Assembly: GCA_019358855.1 (NCBI GenBank)
Contig: JAHHII010000002.1
Location: forward strand, 312,690 to 376,689
Reading direction: 5' to 3'
DNA from: Timaviella obliquedivisa GSE-PSE-MK23-08B
Lineage (GTDB): Bacteria > Cyanobacteriota > Cyanobacteriia > Elainellales > Elainellaceae
Length of the DNA: 64,000 nucleotides
Shown: positions 50,000 to 57,440 of the stretch, piece by piece
Position numbering within the stretch: the stretch's first letter is position 1
Layout of the letters: each line of letters begins with the position of its first letter
Position numbers and translations under genes: made by a program
Notes under the pieces: generated by a model
Told to the model about the DNA's origin: nothing
What the model saw: the letters and a program-made list of their open reading frames with translations, nothing else
Databases searched by the model: none

Positions 50000-52125
50000 G
50001 AATCCTTGAGTAAGTTTTCTTCTAGAATCTCTCGAATAGAGTTCTCTAGAACGTCTGCCATTTCTACGATCGCCGCCACATCGACACCCATGGAGGAAAG
50101 CTTTTCAAAGGTAGAAGTAACCTGATCGGTGGCGATCGCGTGGATTTGTTGAGCAGTAATAGACCCAGATCGATCGCCAGCAGAAGAAGCAATATATGCA
50201 GCAGAAAATGGAACATTTGGAACGACAGTAGCAACTGCATCTACCGCTTCTAGCTCTGATAGTTCAGCCTCTTGAGCTTCTTCATACACCTCTGAACTCA
50301 TGGGTTTGCGTTGGGCTATTTCCAGCAATCTAGCCCCATTCTGCTCCCAATAAGCCCAGGCAGTTTTCGCGTTGTTGAATCCTAATGGGAAAGGAGGACC
50401 AACGTCATCGCGCTCTACACAAAAGCCTTTTCCCCAATCTTTGACTGTGCCAACTTGAGCATAGTAATCTTTGATTTCTTCGAGTGTTGGAGCAGAGGTA
50501 GGTAAGGGATTTGATTTTGTGTAGCGATCGTATTGCTGCCAAATCTTGAGATGTTGCTTGAGTGCGTCATCCAGGCTAGAAAAAGTTTTTCGGAAGCCTG
50601 GAGCCTCAAAAATGAATGGAAATCCACCACTGCTATTCTCTTTAAAGCCACCCGGATAAACGCTGTCATATGCCACACAAACCAGCTTGAATTTTTTATC
50701 CTGTTCATCTTGATCAACAGTTGGCAGCTTTTTAATGCTGATTTTATCCAACGCTTCAGTTAGGGTTAAATCCGTCACGCTGTCGGATTTGATTAGAGCA
50801 TCCCAGCTACGGGCGATCGCCATGGCTCGTTGGGCTTTGCGCTCTTGAATGTTGTGTTCTTGAAGATAGGGCAGCCAACCGCCATGCTTGGTTTCAGCTT
50901 TTCGCTGCTCTAGCTTTTGCCCTAGCTCACGGTAGAGTTGCAGTGCTGCTTTTCCGGCATTGAAAGCCGTCTCCTCAGATTCAGTTGCCTCTCGGTAAAG
51001 GCGATCGATATCTTGATCTAGAGTTGATTCAATTGCCAATTCAGGTGCTAATTCAGTGAGTTGCTCTGCGGGCTGAACTGCTAATTTATTTTCGAATTGA
51101 TCAGATTCTACTGGAGCTGGTTCGAGTAAACTTAATTGCCCAGAGAGGACGCGGCGGTTATGTTCAACGCGATCGACAACCGTTTTTGCCCAGGCTGTTG
51201 CTTCCTCGGTTTCACGGTAGTCAAATTTATCCTCGTCAAACATTCTCCACCAGCCGCAGGTCGCCCGATGGATTAGGTCAACCCCGATCGCCCCGCCATT
51301 GGGAAAATCTACAAAAATCTCCCAATCCTCGTAACTTTCAAGATCTTCGTCTGCGTGCCCAGACTGGGACGAGTGACCTAAAGAGTTGAAACCATGCCCA
51401 GCCAACAGAGCGGTGAGTTGGGAGAGGGCGCTTTGATCCTGTAGCTGTTCAATGATTTCGATGCCTGCCAAATAGACTCTTCCCGTATTTAGCTCAACGA
51501 GTTCTTTACCCAGGCTGACCACGATGCCTTCAATGATGGGCTTGCCTCTCCTAAATCCTCGACCCCGAACGCGATCGCCCTCGTTAACAAACAAGAATGC
51601 TGGTTTTTCTGGTTCCACTTGAACTGTCTGCTGGGCTAGAGGGGCGATATCTTCAGGAGTCGCCAATGCTAGTTCCGAACAATGCAACGAGAAACTAATT
51701 CCGTCATCGTCCTCTAAAGAGGTCATGCCATTTTGATGCCGTCCTGTGACCGTAAAAATTATGTCTTTCTGGGTTGAAGATGCCAACTCTGAAATATTTT
51801 TAACGCGATCGCCGCTCTGAAATATTGGGAACGCCTTTTCTGGGGCGTAAAGCTCAATTTGCTCAAGCCTTAGCCTTGCCCTTTGATTAATAGAGGGCGA
51901 AAAAACATGAACAAGTTTTGCTGTGATCTTTTCTACTATCCAATCATCCATAGCATGAGGATGCCTGCGACAGATAACACGCGCTCCAACTGCAACAACC
52001 GTAGTAGATGCATTTGCCGCAAGAGTTGCACCTTTTTTCAGATACTCTTGAAAATCTGGCTTGCCCGCCTGCTTCTGCCCTCTTCTAGAGCGAGTCGATT
52101 GAGTGGTTTTTACTTGAGCAATCAT
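49996..52125 (-). CDS. DUF3102-containing phage protein
   Basis: A 709-residue protein. The N-terminal half contains repeated beta-rich KOW/SH3-like segments (ARVICRRHPHAMDDWIVEKI; SGDRVKNISELASS; GDRVRGRGFRRGKPIIEGIV), which often bind nucleic acid. Residues ~385-470 form a DUF3102-type helical domain: NAGKAALQLYRELGQKLEQR, GGWLPYLQEHNIQERKAQRA, then MAIARSWDALIKSDSVTDLT. This resembles an HTH and occurs in plasmid and phage regulatory or partition-type proteins. The 23-bp dyad repeat (50768-50790) is read here as KSDSVTDL. Start overlaps the ASCH stop (ATGA). Confidence 0.65.
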   Translation of the reverse strand: MIAQVKTTQSTRSRRGQKQAGKPDFQEYLKKGATLAANASTTVVAVGARVICRRHPHAMDDWIVEKITAKLVHVFSPSINQRARLRLEQIELYAPEKAFPIFQSGDRVKNISELASSTQKDIIFTVTGRHQNGMTSLEDDDGISFSLHCSELALATPEDIAPLAQQTVQVEPEKPAFLFVNEGDRVRGRGFRRGKPIIEGIVVSLGKELVELNTGRVYLAGIEIIEQLQDQSALSQLTALLAGHGFNSLGHSSQSGHADEDLESYEDWEIFVDFPNGGAIGVDLIHRATCGWWRMFDEDKFDYRETEEATAWAKTVVDRVEHNRRVLSGQLSLLEPAPVESDQFENKLAVQPAEQLTELAPELAIESTLDQDIDRLYREATESEETAFNAGKAALQLYRELGQKLEQRKAETKHGGWLPYLQEHNIQERKAQRAMAIARSWDALIKSDSVTDLTLTEALDKISIKKLPTVDQDEQDKKFKLVCVAYDSVYPGGFKENSSGGFPFIFEAPGFRKTFSSLDDALKQHLKIWQQYDRYTKSNPLPTSAPTLEEIKDYYAQVGTVKDWGKGFCVERDDVGPPFPLGFNNAKTAWAYWEQNGARLLEIAQRKPMSSEVYEEAQEAELSELEAVDAVATVVPNVPFSAAYIASSAGDRSGSITAQQIHAIATDQVTSTFEKLSSMGVDVAAIVEMADVLENSIREILEENLLKDS
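50768..50790. repeat. 23-bp dyad repeat, copy 3, inside coding sequence
   Basis: Identical to 12792-12814 and 28050-28072: arms AAATCCG/CGGATTT, loop TCACGCTGT. Here it lies in frame in the DUF3102 gene, at the junction after the DUF3102 helices. Confidence 0.85.
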
Positions 52126-52631
52126 GATTTGTTTCCTTTAGAAAATCCGTTCGTGTTTTCGATTAATTCAACGATCTCAGTTGGCAATGCTGTCAACCTC
52201 TGCTTTCCTCTAAAATCAACAGGGTGAGCAAGCTTGAGAACGTCGCTGAATATCCAGGCATATCGCCCGTGCTGCCAATTCCCTACAGCTCGCTCAAGTG
52301 GGGTTTGCGCCTCTATGTCAATCCATCGGTGTTGTGTGTGGCGCGGGTCTTTTGGGTCGATCATGTATAGGCAGTCAGTGAGGTTAGCGATCGCCACCAC
52401 TTGACCTAGCGGCAATGGCTCAGAGAGTTTCTTGCTCAATGTTTTTTGTTGATCGGTTGAATGTTGAAGTGAGGTATAAATCGCTTCAATCACTTCATTT
52501 TCCACTTGGCGCTTAGCTGCATGAATGGCAACTAAACCTCTATACTCTGTCCCCCACCTACGGGTTTCAATCCTTTTCGTACCACAGGCAACTAAAGAAG
52601 CCCAGGGCTGCCAGAGCGTTAAAACTTTCAT
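52122..52631 (-). CDS. ASCH-domain protein
   Basis: A 169-residue protein with a clear ASCH (PUA-like) domain in residues 1-150: MKVLTLWQPWASLVACGTKR, IETRRWGTEYRGLVAIHAAK, and a C-terminal WQHGRYAWIFSDVLKLAHPV. The GTKRIETR segment is the family signature. ASCH proteins bind RNA or act on modified nucleosides. It is coupled by ATGA junctions to AlkB upstream and the DUF3102 gene downstream; the link with AlkB suggests handling of modified bases, but the substrate is unknown. Confidence 0.87.
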   Translation of the reverse strand: MKVLTLWQPWASLVACGTKRIETRRWGTEYRGLVAIHAAKRQVENEVIEAIYTSLQHSTDQQKTLSKKLSEPLPLGQVVAIANLTDCLYMIDPKDPRHTQHRWIDIEAQTPLERAVGNWQHGRYAWIFSDVLKLAHPVDFRGKQRLTALPTEIVELIENTNGFSKGNKS

Positions 52632-53290
52632 GAATGCACCTCTCGCAACGTCACGCTAATTCGTCCGGTTTTCATGTCTAAATCTGCCGGAGCAGTTCCT
52701 GGCAGAATCTTCATCACGCCGTGGTAGGCAAGGCGACTATACCCAGCCATAATCAGCGCATCACCCGATCGCAGTTCAATATCTTGCCAAGGCAGTCCTT
52801 TGTCGTTGATATTGCCCAGCCGAAAGATCGCCGAATCCCCCAAGCTCAATGTGACGATCGGTCTTCCTTGCTGAATTAATTCTTCTGCCTCACTCCGGTC
52901 CTGGTGCATTCCGAGGGATGCACCAACAGGAAAGAAGTTCACGATCGCGGTCTGCGGGAAATAAGGTAAATACTCCTCCGATCGAGCCTGCGTCAGTGCT
53001 AGCACTGCTAAATTAATTAGCTCACCGGGGAGAGGCGATCGGGCTGCAAAATATCCATAGGGCTTCCAGCGATAGCCCAGGCAGGCAAGGGGATGCACCA
53101 TTGACACACCGTTGGGCATTGCTGGGGTATACCATCCACCCTCTGTCCATTTTCGTAGTGCTACAACTAGCTCACTCTGCTCACTCAACAGCAAAAAATT
53201 AGGGAGATGGATAACGCCAGAAGCAAGAACAGCGATTTGGCGAGGAATCAGATCAAGCTGTCCTATTGCAGATTTCGTTTTATTTGCCAT
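52628..53290 (-). CDS. alkB: AlkB-family 2-oxoglutarate/Fe(II) dioxygenase
   Basis: A 220-residue protein from ATG 53290, which overlaps the stop of the preceding gene; the open frame extends to 53323. The catalytic set is intact: H129-x-D131 in ASLGMHQDRSE, H190 in RLAYHGVMKI, and R210/R216 in GRISVTLREV. IVNFFPVGASLGMHQD, IVTLSLGDSAIFRLG and LRSGDALIMAGYSR are typical AlkB signatures. The enzyme removes alkyl groups such as 1-methyladenine and 3-methylcytosine from nucleic acids, so it would repair phage DNA or counter alkylation-based defence. Confidence 0.92.
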   Translation of the reverse strand: MANKTKSAIGQLDLIPRQIAVLASGVIHLPNFLLLSEQSELVVALRKWTEGGWYTPAMPNGVSMVHPLACLGYRWKPYGYFAARSPLPGELINLAVLALTQARSEEYLPYFPQTAIVNFFPVGASLGMHQDRSEAEELIQQGRPIVTLSLGDSAIFRLGNINDKGLPWQDIELRSGDALIMAGYSRLAYHGVMKILPGTAPADLDMKTGRISVTLREVHS

Positions 53291-53504
53291 TTGCACGATC
53301 CAAATCAGCCTTAAGCTGATCAATAATTTGGTTCTCCCAATTGATTAAAGTAGCTTGCTCTTTAAGCTGCAAATCAACTCGTTGAATATAAACGGCGATC
53401 GCCTTAGGATTCTGTCGATACAGGCGTTCCCAGCGTTTTGCGGCAACTGATTTAACGATGTTGCTAATGTCGTGTTGAATGGTTAAGAAATCGAACGAAA
53501 ACAT
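53280..53504 (-). CDS. small coiled-coil phage protein
   Basis: A 74-residue protein (MFSFDFLTIQHDISNIVKSV) with a helical, heptad-like C-terminus (VDLQLKEQATLINWENQIID). Its stop lies inside the AlkB start region (TAA overlapped by ATGGCAAATAA). No family recognised; the coiled coil suggests a dimer or an adaptor. Confidence 0.6.
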   Translation of the reverse strand: MFSFDFLTIQHDISNIVKSVAAKRWERLYRQNPKAIAVYIQRVDLQLKEQATLINWENQIIDQLKADLDRANGK

Positions 53505-53543
53505 GGTTTAATTTCTCCTGATAATTCTGAAACTCAACTTTAA

Positions 53544-54305
53544 TTAACTGCGATCGCTATCCCCAAACATGTCTTCACAGATTTGCCGTAACTGAGAATC
53601 TCGAATAGAACCGTCTTCTTCATCCCATAGAACAACTGGGTCATAATCAACATTGCCGTTAGGCTGGTAAAGGGGAGGGCGCTTACCCCATTCGTCTAGC
53701 CAAAAATCTTCTTCTTCAAGAAATTCTCTGCCGCATAGTTGCCAAGGTTGTCCTGGATATGCCGCCATAAATAAAGCCGAGGCGATCGTCTTAAAGGCTT
53801 CGTAAGACGATCGCTCAACTCCTTGCCAGACATGGCAATGATTAACGTAATAATTTCCGTTTGATTCAAACTCAACCTTGCACCGATGGTAGTGCCAGCG
53901 TGGATCGCCCCAGTCTTGCGGACGTTCACCAAGAGACAAAAGAGGATGCTCAGACTGACTGCCATCTTCGTTAACTTCATGCAGCGTGTAGCAGTTATGC
54001 ACGACAACGCGCTGCTGTTGCTGCATTGCATCAAACTCTTGTGGAGTACAGTCCAGCGAAGTATCCCAACCCTGGTTAAGGGCTTCAGCGATCGCCGGAT
54101 CAATCGCGCTTAATCTGGCAATCAAATTAATTGCCATGGAATGGGCTGTTTCTGCTGCGTTAGGTACGGCTCCCATACCTGGATGCCTTAGGCAAAGCTG
54201 GAGGAGCGCCACCAGTGTGAAAGCTCGTTCGGGCGTAATAAATATCTCAATGGGTTCAGCGATCGCCAGCCTGCTGGCAATTAATTCAAAGTCGGGTGTG
54301 TTCAT
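53544..54305 (-). CDS. hypothetical phage protein in early operon
   Basis: A 253-residue acidic protein. The helical first half includes ITPERAFTLVALLQLCLRHP and TAHSMAINLIARLSAIDPAI. The second half has HYHRCKVEFESNGNYYVNHC and a Trp-rich FWLDEWGKRPPLYQPNG, which looks like a beta-rich domain. No catalytic motif recognised. It follows the replication initiator by an ATGA overlap, so it probably acts early in the cycle. Confidence 0.6.
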   Translation of the reverse strand: MNTPDFELIASRLAIAEPIEIFITPERAFTLVALLQLCLRHPGMGAVPNAAETAHSMAINLIARLSAIDPAIAEALNQGWDTSLDCTPQEFDAMQQQQRVVVHNCYTLHEVNEDGSQSEHPLLSLGERPQDWGDPRWHYHRCKVEFESNGNYYVNHCHVWQGVERSSYEAFKTIASALFMAAYPGQPWQLCGREFLEEEDFWLDEWGKRPPLYQPNGNVDYDPVVLWDEEDGSIRDSQLRQICEDMFGDSDRS

Positions 54306-55861
54306 GTTTGCTCTCTGTTGAAAGTTTGTAAATCAGCCAAACACTCTGCAAGCTGCTGACCGCTCATTGCCTGTAGGGTGGTGTTGTATCGTTCTTGCAG
54401 CCACTGCGATCGAGCAGAGCGATCAAAACTCAGTTCTTGAAATCGCCACTTCACCTCAAGCAACAGGTCAGTCAGGTCAGCTTGTTCCTCAACGAGCGAA
54501 ACGAGCGGACAAATCTTACCGTCCTTCAAGACATAGCCCCATTGCGGATTCGCGCTCAGAAGCCACTGCATTCGCTCTACAGCATCTTTAGCCGTGGTGT
54601 TGGGAGAAATATGCCTTAGCTCTTGCTCAAGCGCTGACAGGAGCATATCCGGAGGGCGGAGGTTGAGGTTATCGCTAATCTTCTGCCATTGGGCAATTGG
54701 GTCGGCTGGCTGGCTGACTGGCGGCTTAACGGGTTGCGATCGCTGAGGTGTAGGTTTGGGTGGTTTAGGCGGTGCCTCACGCCAGCCTTGCTCAATCTCA
54801 AAGTCGTGATACAGGCTCTCGCCCTCAAGGTGAACTCGCTCTAGAGCAAATGAAAACAAATTGAGAACGGGTTTTCTGCCAGCTTTCTTCTGGCGATCGC
54901 TGTAATTCTGTGTACGCCGCAACACGTACTCCCAGAAGCTAGAATGACTACCGCCATCGCCAGCTCTGTCGTAGCGCGTCCAGTCGTAGGCACTGGCATC
55001 AAAATTTGGAAAATTTGCTTTTTCGGAAGCACCGACGGCGGCGGAACATTTTGCGTCTTGCTCTTGCGTTTGAGGGTGGTCAGCCGACTTTTCATCAGCT
55101 TGAGCCGTTTTAACAATTGCAGCAACAGAATACTCATCCTGTTCAGGCTGTTTATTTTTTGAAAAAAAGTATTTTCGGCTTTCTCTCTCTCTCTCTTTAG
55201 AGGATGTATAGATACCTCTATTAACAATATATAGATCCTGATCCTGGGAGGATCTATATATTGTGCTGGGAGCCTCTAACAAAGTATCAGCAGTTACTTT
55301 TTGAGTGCGATCAAGATAGATCGTGGGAGGATCTATAGAGGGAATAAGGGTGATCCTGGGAGGATCAGTAGCCTGGTTAGGGGCGATCGTGGGAGGATCA
55401 GTGGCAGGTTTTCTGCTACCCCTGCCCTTACGAATATTTGAGTTTTTAAAGTCTGCTGTCGGCACCTGCCAGCACTCCATTGGGAGAAGCAAATAGAGGT
55501 TTGCCAACGTTACTCCTGGCTGGTGCCTTTGCCGCACCATCATTTTTCGATCGAGCAGTTCTTTGACCGAATCCGCGACTTTTCGCCGTAGAACTTGTTC
55601 GGTGGTATTTGGGTAACTGCTTCCAAAACATTCAGTTGCAATTCGATTAAGCGATCGGCACACTGCCCAATGGACAGCACCATCTACAAACGTCGGACGA
55701 GCATGGCAGCTCAGGTGGCAATAGACCCGATAAGCTTCTATCGTTAAGCCCGCCGCATCTAACTCTGTGTGGATAATGGGTGCTCCTGGAAGGCGATTCG
55801 GGCGCGCTCCTTCGGAGATGCTGCGAGGGGGGCTTGTTAGGGGGGGAACAGCAGCAATCAT
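54302..55861 (-). CDS. replication initiator-like winged-helix protein
   Basis: A 519-residue protein from ATG 55861 behind GGGGGCGG. The N-terminus (~30-125) looks like a winged-helix domain: ELDAAGLTIEAYRVYCHLSC, RSLNRIATECFG, then RRKVADSVKELLDRKMMVRQ, as in plasmid Rep and phage replication proteins. Residues ~150-240 are low complexity with DPPTI/DPPRI repeats encoded over the iteron cluster, and an RERERE stretch from a TC microsatellite. The C-terminal half has helical DWTRYDRAGDGGSHSSFWEY and PNTTAKDAVERMQWLLSANP. Like lambda O, the gene may carry the origin it initiates at. It heads the early operon. The DNA-binding role is inferred. Confidence 0.6.
   Translation of the reverse strand: MIAAVPPLTSPPRSISEGARPNRLPGAPIIHTELDAAGLTIEAYRVYCHLSCHARPTFVDGAVHWAVCRSLNRIATECFGSSYPNTTEQVLRRKVADSVKELLDRKMMVRQRHQPGVTLANLYLLLPMECWQVPTADFKNSNIRKGRGSRKPATDPPTIAPNQATDPPRITLIPSIDPPTIYLDRTQKVTADTLLEAPSTIYRSSQDQDLYIVNRGIYTSSKERERESRKYFFSKNKQPEQDEYSVAAIVKTAQADEKSADHPQTQEQDAKCSAAVGASEKANFPNFDASAYDWTRYDRAGDGGSHSSFWEYVLRRTQNYSDRQKKAGRKPVLNLFSFALERVHLEGESLYHDFEIEQGWREAPPKPPKPTPQRSQPVKPPVSQPADPIAQWQKISDNLNLRPPDMLLSALEQELRHISPNTTAKDAVERMQWLLSANPQWGYVLKDGKICPLVSLVEEQADLTDLLLEVKWRFQELSFDRSARSQWLQERYNTTLQAMSGQQLAECLADLQTFNREQT
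55151..55399. other. candidate replication origin: iterons plus AT-rich tract inside the initiator gene
   Basis: Four copies of GATC(C/G)TGGGAGGATC lie at 55240-55254, 55319-55333, 55352-55366 and 55385-55399. Start spacings are 79, 33 and 33 bases (33 is about three helical turns). Each copy is a near-dyad GATCCT-GGG-AGGATC. A degenerate copy is near 55262. An AT-rich tract with TTATTTTTTGAAAAAAAG (55152-55169) and nearby TA-rich stretches could be the unwinding element. The leftmost copy is read in a different codon phase from the third, so the DNA and not only the protein repeat is conserved. Confidence 0.6.
55799..55830. repeat. dispersed palindromic repeat, copy D
   Basis: Core CTCCTTCGGAG followed by ATGCTGCGAGG, inside the initiator gene and read as ISEGARP. 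Confidence 0.6.
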
Positions 55862-56026
55862 GTTGCCGCCCCCCTGACAATTCGACTAAAGTAGAAGTGC
55901 CCTGACCTTCCGGATTGTGGAGAGATAGGGCTGAATTGAAAAGTATGCGAGTTAAGCAATATCACTGTAATCAGCAATACTTTAGCTACTCGATGTGGTA
56001 GGCTATACTGAAGCATAAAATTTAGG

Positions 56027-56042
56027 CGTTACGTGTGTAACG
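56027..56042. promoter_or_regulatory. short palindrome between initiator and RHH genes
   Basis: CGTTAC-GTGT-GTAACG, six-base arms, in the 254-base gap between the initiator start (55861) and the RHH stop (56116). It is a candidate operator for the phage regulator. The gap also holds a plus-strand TATACT at 56004-56009 and the terminator at 56059-56102. Confidence 0.45.
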
Positions 56043-56058
56043 TCGCGAGTAAAAAGGG

Positions 56059-56102
56059 TTAGCTCTTGGGTCTTTGGCGGGACTGGAGCTAATTCTTTTT
56101 TT
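56059..56102. terminator. bidirectional terminator-like hairpin
   Basis: Arms TTAGCTC (56059-56065) and GAGCTAA (56086-56092) with TTCTTTTTTT after the plus-strand arm and CCCTTTTT after the minus-strand arm. On the minus strand it follows the RHH gene by about 14 bases and would end that transcript. On the plus strand it would end a short RNA started near 56016. Confidence 0.6.
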
Positions 56103-56115
56103 GTGGATAAAAGAC

Positions 56116-56334
56116 TTAAGCTGCGTTGGTTTGAGCAGGTTGAACTTTGGCTCTCCGAGCCTTGAGGGCTGCTCGGATCATGGCGTTATCCCCGTGTTCT
56201 TCTTCTAAGAAGCTGAGGTAGCCTGCGAATAGTGCATCGCCTCGGTTCTTGTATCCAAGAGCACGTGAAGTCGCGTCGATGAACCACAAATCCTTTTCGG
56301 GGAGCCGAACAGAGGTAGAAATTCTGCCACTCAT
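56116..56334 (-). CDS. ribbon-helix-helix-like regulator
   Basis: A 72-residue protein (MSGRISTSVRLPEKDLWFID) with an RHH-like layout: basic strand RISTSVRLPEKD, helix DLWFIDATSRALG, turn YKNRG, helix DALFAGYLSFLEEE, then a basic Ala-rich tail. The upstream region is very AT-rich and fits a promoter. It is the last phage gene before the attachment site, so it may control lysogeny or the early operon; the operator near 56027 is a candidate target. Confidence 0.6.
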   Translation of the reverse strand: MSGRISTSVRLPEKDLWFIDATSRALGYKNRGDALFAGYLSFLEEEHGDNAMIRAALKARRAKVQPAQTNAA

Positions 56335-56559
56335 ATTGTGTTTTCCTGAATTCGATATTTATATATTCAGTTATTAAATTAAAAAAGTCAAATATGATTT
56401 TTAATAAATCAAAAATGAGTTTCAAGTTTTTAGTCTTTTGCAAGTTCTCTGCCAACGGTTGAGGCGAGAAAAAGCTTGATTAAGGAATTTCTAAGGAATG
56501 AAGTTTTTAAGCTTGATTTGTAGCGTAGGATCATTGCTTAAAAGCCATTTCAAAATTCA

Positions 56560-56611
56560 GCGCGCCTGCTTTGGGAGCAGGATGTCGCAGGTTCGAATCC
56601 TGTCATCCCGA
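56560..56611 (+). other. prophage attachment site (3' fragment of tRNA-Pro TGG)
   Basis: The 3' part of a tRNA-Pro: D-arm end GCGCG, anticodon arm CCTGC-TTTGGGA-GCAGG with anticodon TGG, variable ATGTC, T-arm GCAGG-TTCGAAT-CCTGT, acceptor strand CATCCCGA. The 5' acceptor strand and most of the D-arm are absent; the left flank is AT-rich phage-like DNA. Phages that integrate in tRNA genes leave the gene whole at one end and a 3' fragment at the other, so this marks the right prophage boundary. An intact tRNA-Pro should lie at the left end, outside the window. Confidence 0.88.
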
Positions 56612-56620
56612 CTTAGTTTA

Positions 56621-56772
56621 AGAGGATGTCTGAGAAGTCTAGATTGCTATCCGATCCGCCCCCTAAATCCCCCATTCTGGGGGACTTTGAAGGAGCATTG
56701 GTTCGGAAGTCCCCCAGAATGGGGGGTTGGGGGGCGAGTGTAAGAATCTTTGATACTTCTCAGACATCCTCT
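56621..56772. mobile_element. MITE-like element
   Basis: A 152-bp element bounded by perfect 18-bp terminal inverted repeats AGAGGATGTCTGAGAAGT (56621-56638 and 56755-56772). The interior has a second inverted pair (CCCCCATTCTGGGGGACTT and AAGTCCCCCAGAATGGGGG). No coding capacity for a transposase. It begins 9 bases after the tRNA fragment, so the insertion came after or beside the attachment site. A target duplication is not clear. Confidence 0.75.
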
Positions 56773-57143
56773 AAGCTTGATTTAGTTTCAGAGAAATTGG
56801 AGAGAGCATCCTGACCACAAGTTAGTCAGGTAGATTTGATAGTAAAAATAAAAAGCGATCGCTCCATTCAGAGTGTCATAGTCTTTTAGCTTCGAGGCTA
56901 GGATTCCATTGAGAATACCGTTAAGCAATTGGCGAAGAAGAGAAGGTGAAAGCCCTTTAGCTAGATAGTTCTTTTGATAAGTTCATTAGATGCGCTTTGG
57001 CTAATCTGAATATCAGAACCAAACAGCAAATAGTTCAATGAGTTAAATAATGGCTTTGTTTACAATTATCCAATCTTAGTGCAACGGTAATTGGATAATT
57101 TTCAGAAAAAGTAATAGCAAAAATAAAGAGCATAAAACTTACT
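56773..57143. other. gene-free host intergenic region with one hairpin
   Basis: About 370 bases without a convincing open frame, AT-rich. The only clear structure is an inverted repeat with 11-bp arms AATTATCCAAT (57064-57074) and ATTGGATAATT (57090-57100). It may be remnant mobile DNA or a regulatory hairpin; I see no RNA gene. Confidence 0.5.
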
Positions 57144-57182
57144 AAAAAAGAAACCACTCAACACATCATGCACTGGTGGTTT
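57144..57182 (-). terminator. intrinsic terminator of rpsU
   Basis: On the minus strand AAACCAC pairs with GTGGTTT (7 bp, 18-nt loop), then CTTTTTTAG. It begins 13 bases after the rpsU stop codon and likely ends the rbpA-rpsU transcript. Confidence 0.7.
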
Positions 57183-57194
57183 TATAAAATAAGC

Positions 57195-57383
57195 TCAACT
57201 ACTAAAATGCTTCCGGCGTTGCTTGCTGCGTGCCATTGCCTTACGCTTACGCTTCTCAATTGGGGTTTCAAAATGGCGATATTTCCTCATATCAGGAAAA
57301 ATTCCCGCCCTAGAAACCTTACGCTTGAAACGACGGAGTGCTGACTCAATCCCTTCATTTTCACCGAGAATAATTTGAGCCAT
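57195..57383 (-). CDS. rpsU: 30S ribosomal protein S21
   Basis: A 62-residue protein from ATG 57383 ([20 protein letters not shown]), followed by [20 protein letters not shown] and a basic tail ending [11 protein letters not shown]. This is the typical cyanobacterial bS21; the open frame upstream to 57431 has no support. S21 binds the platform of the small subunit and helps mRNA start-site pairing. It lies downstream of an RRM protein gene, an arrangement known for cyanobacterial rbpA-rpsU. Confidence 0.96.
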   Translation of the reverse strand: MAQIILGENEGIESALRRFKRKVSRAGIFPDMRKYRHFETPIEKRKRKAMARSKQRRKHFSS

Positions 57384-57440
57384 GCGATCGCCTCTCCAAA
57401 TGAACGAACCAGAGCAATGAAAATGCCCCAAATAAAGATG

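Noticed and set aside
54841-55227. 128-residue frame in another phase of the initiator gene
   Set aside because: Shadow of the initiator; the initiator frame has the winged-helix pattern and a good start.
56498-56743. 81-residue plus-strand frame across the tRNA fragment
   Set aside because: It crosses the tRNA-Pro fragment and the MITE; the product has no protein-like pattern.
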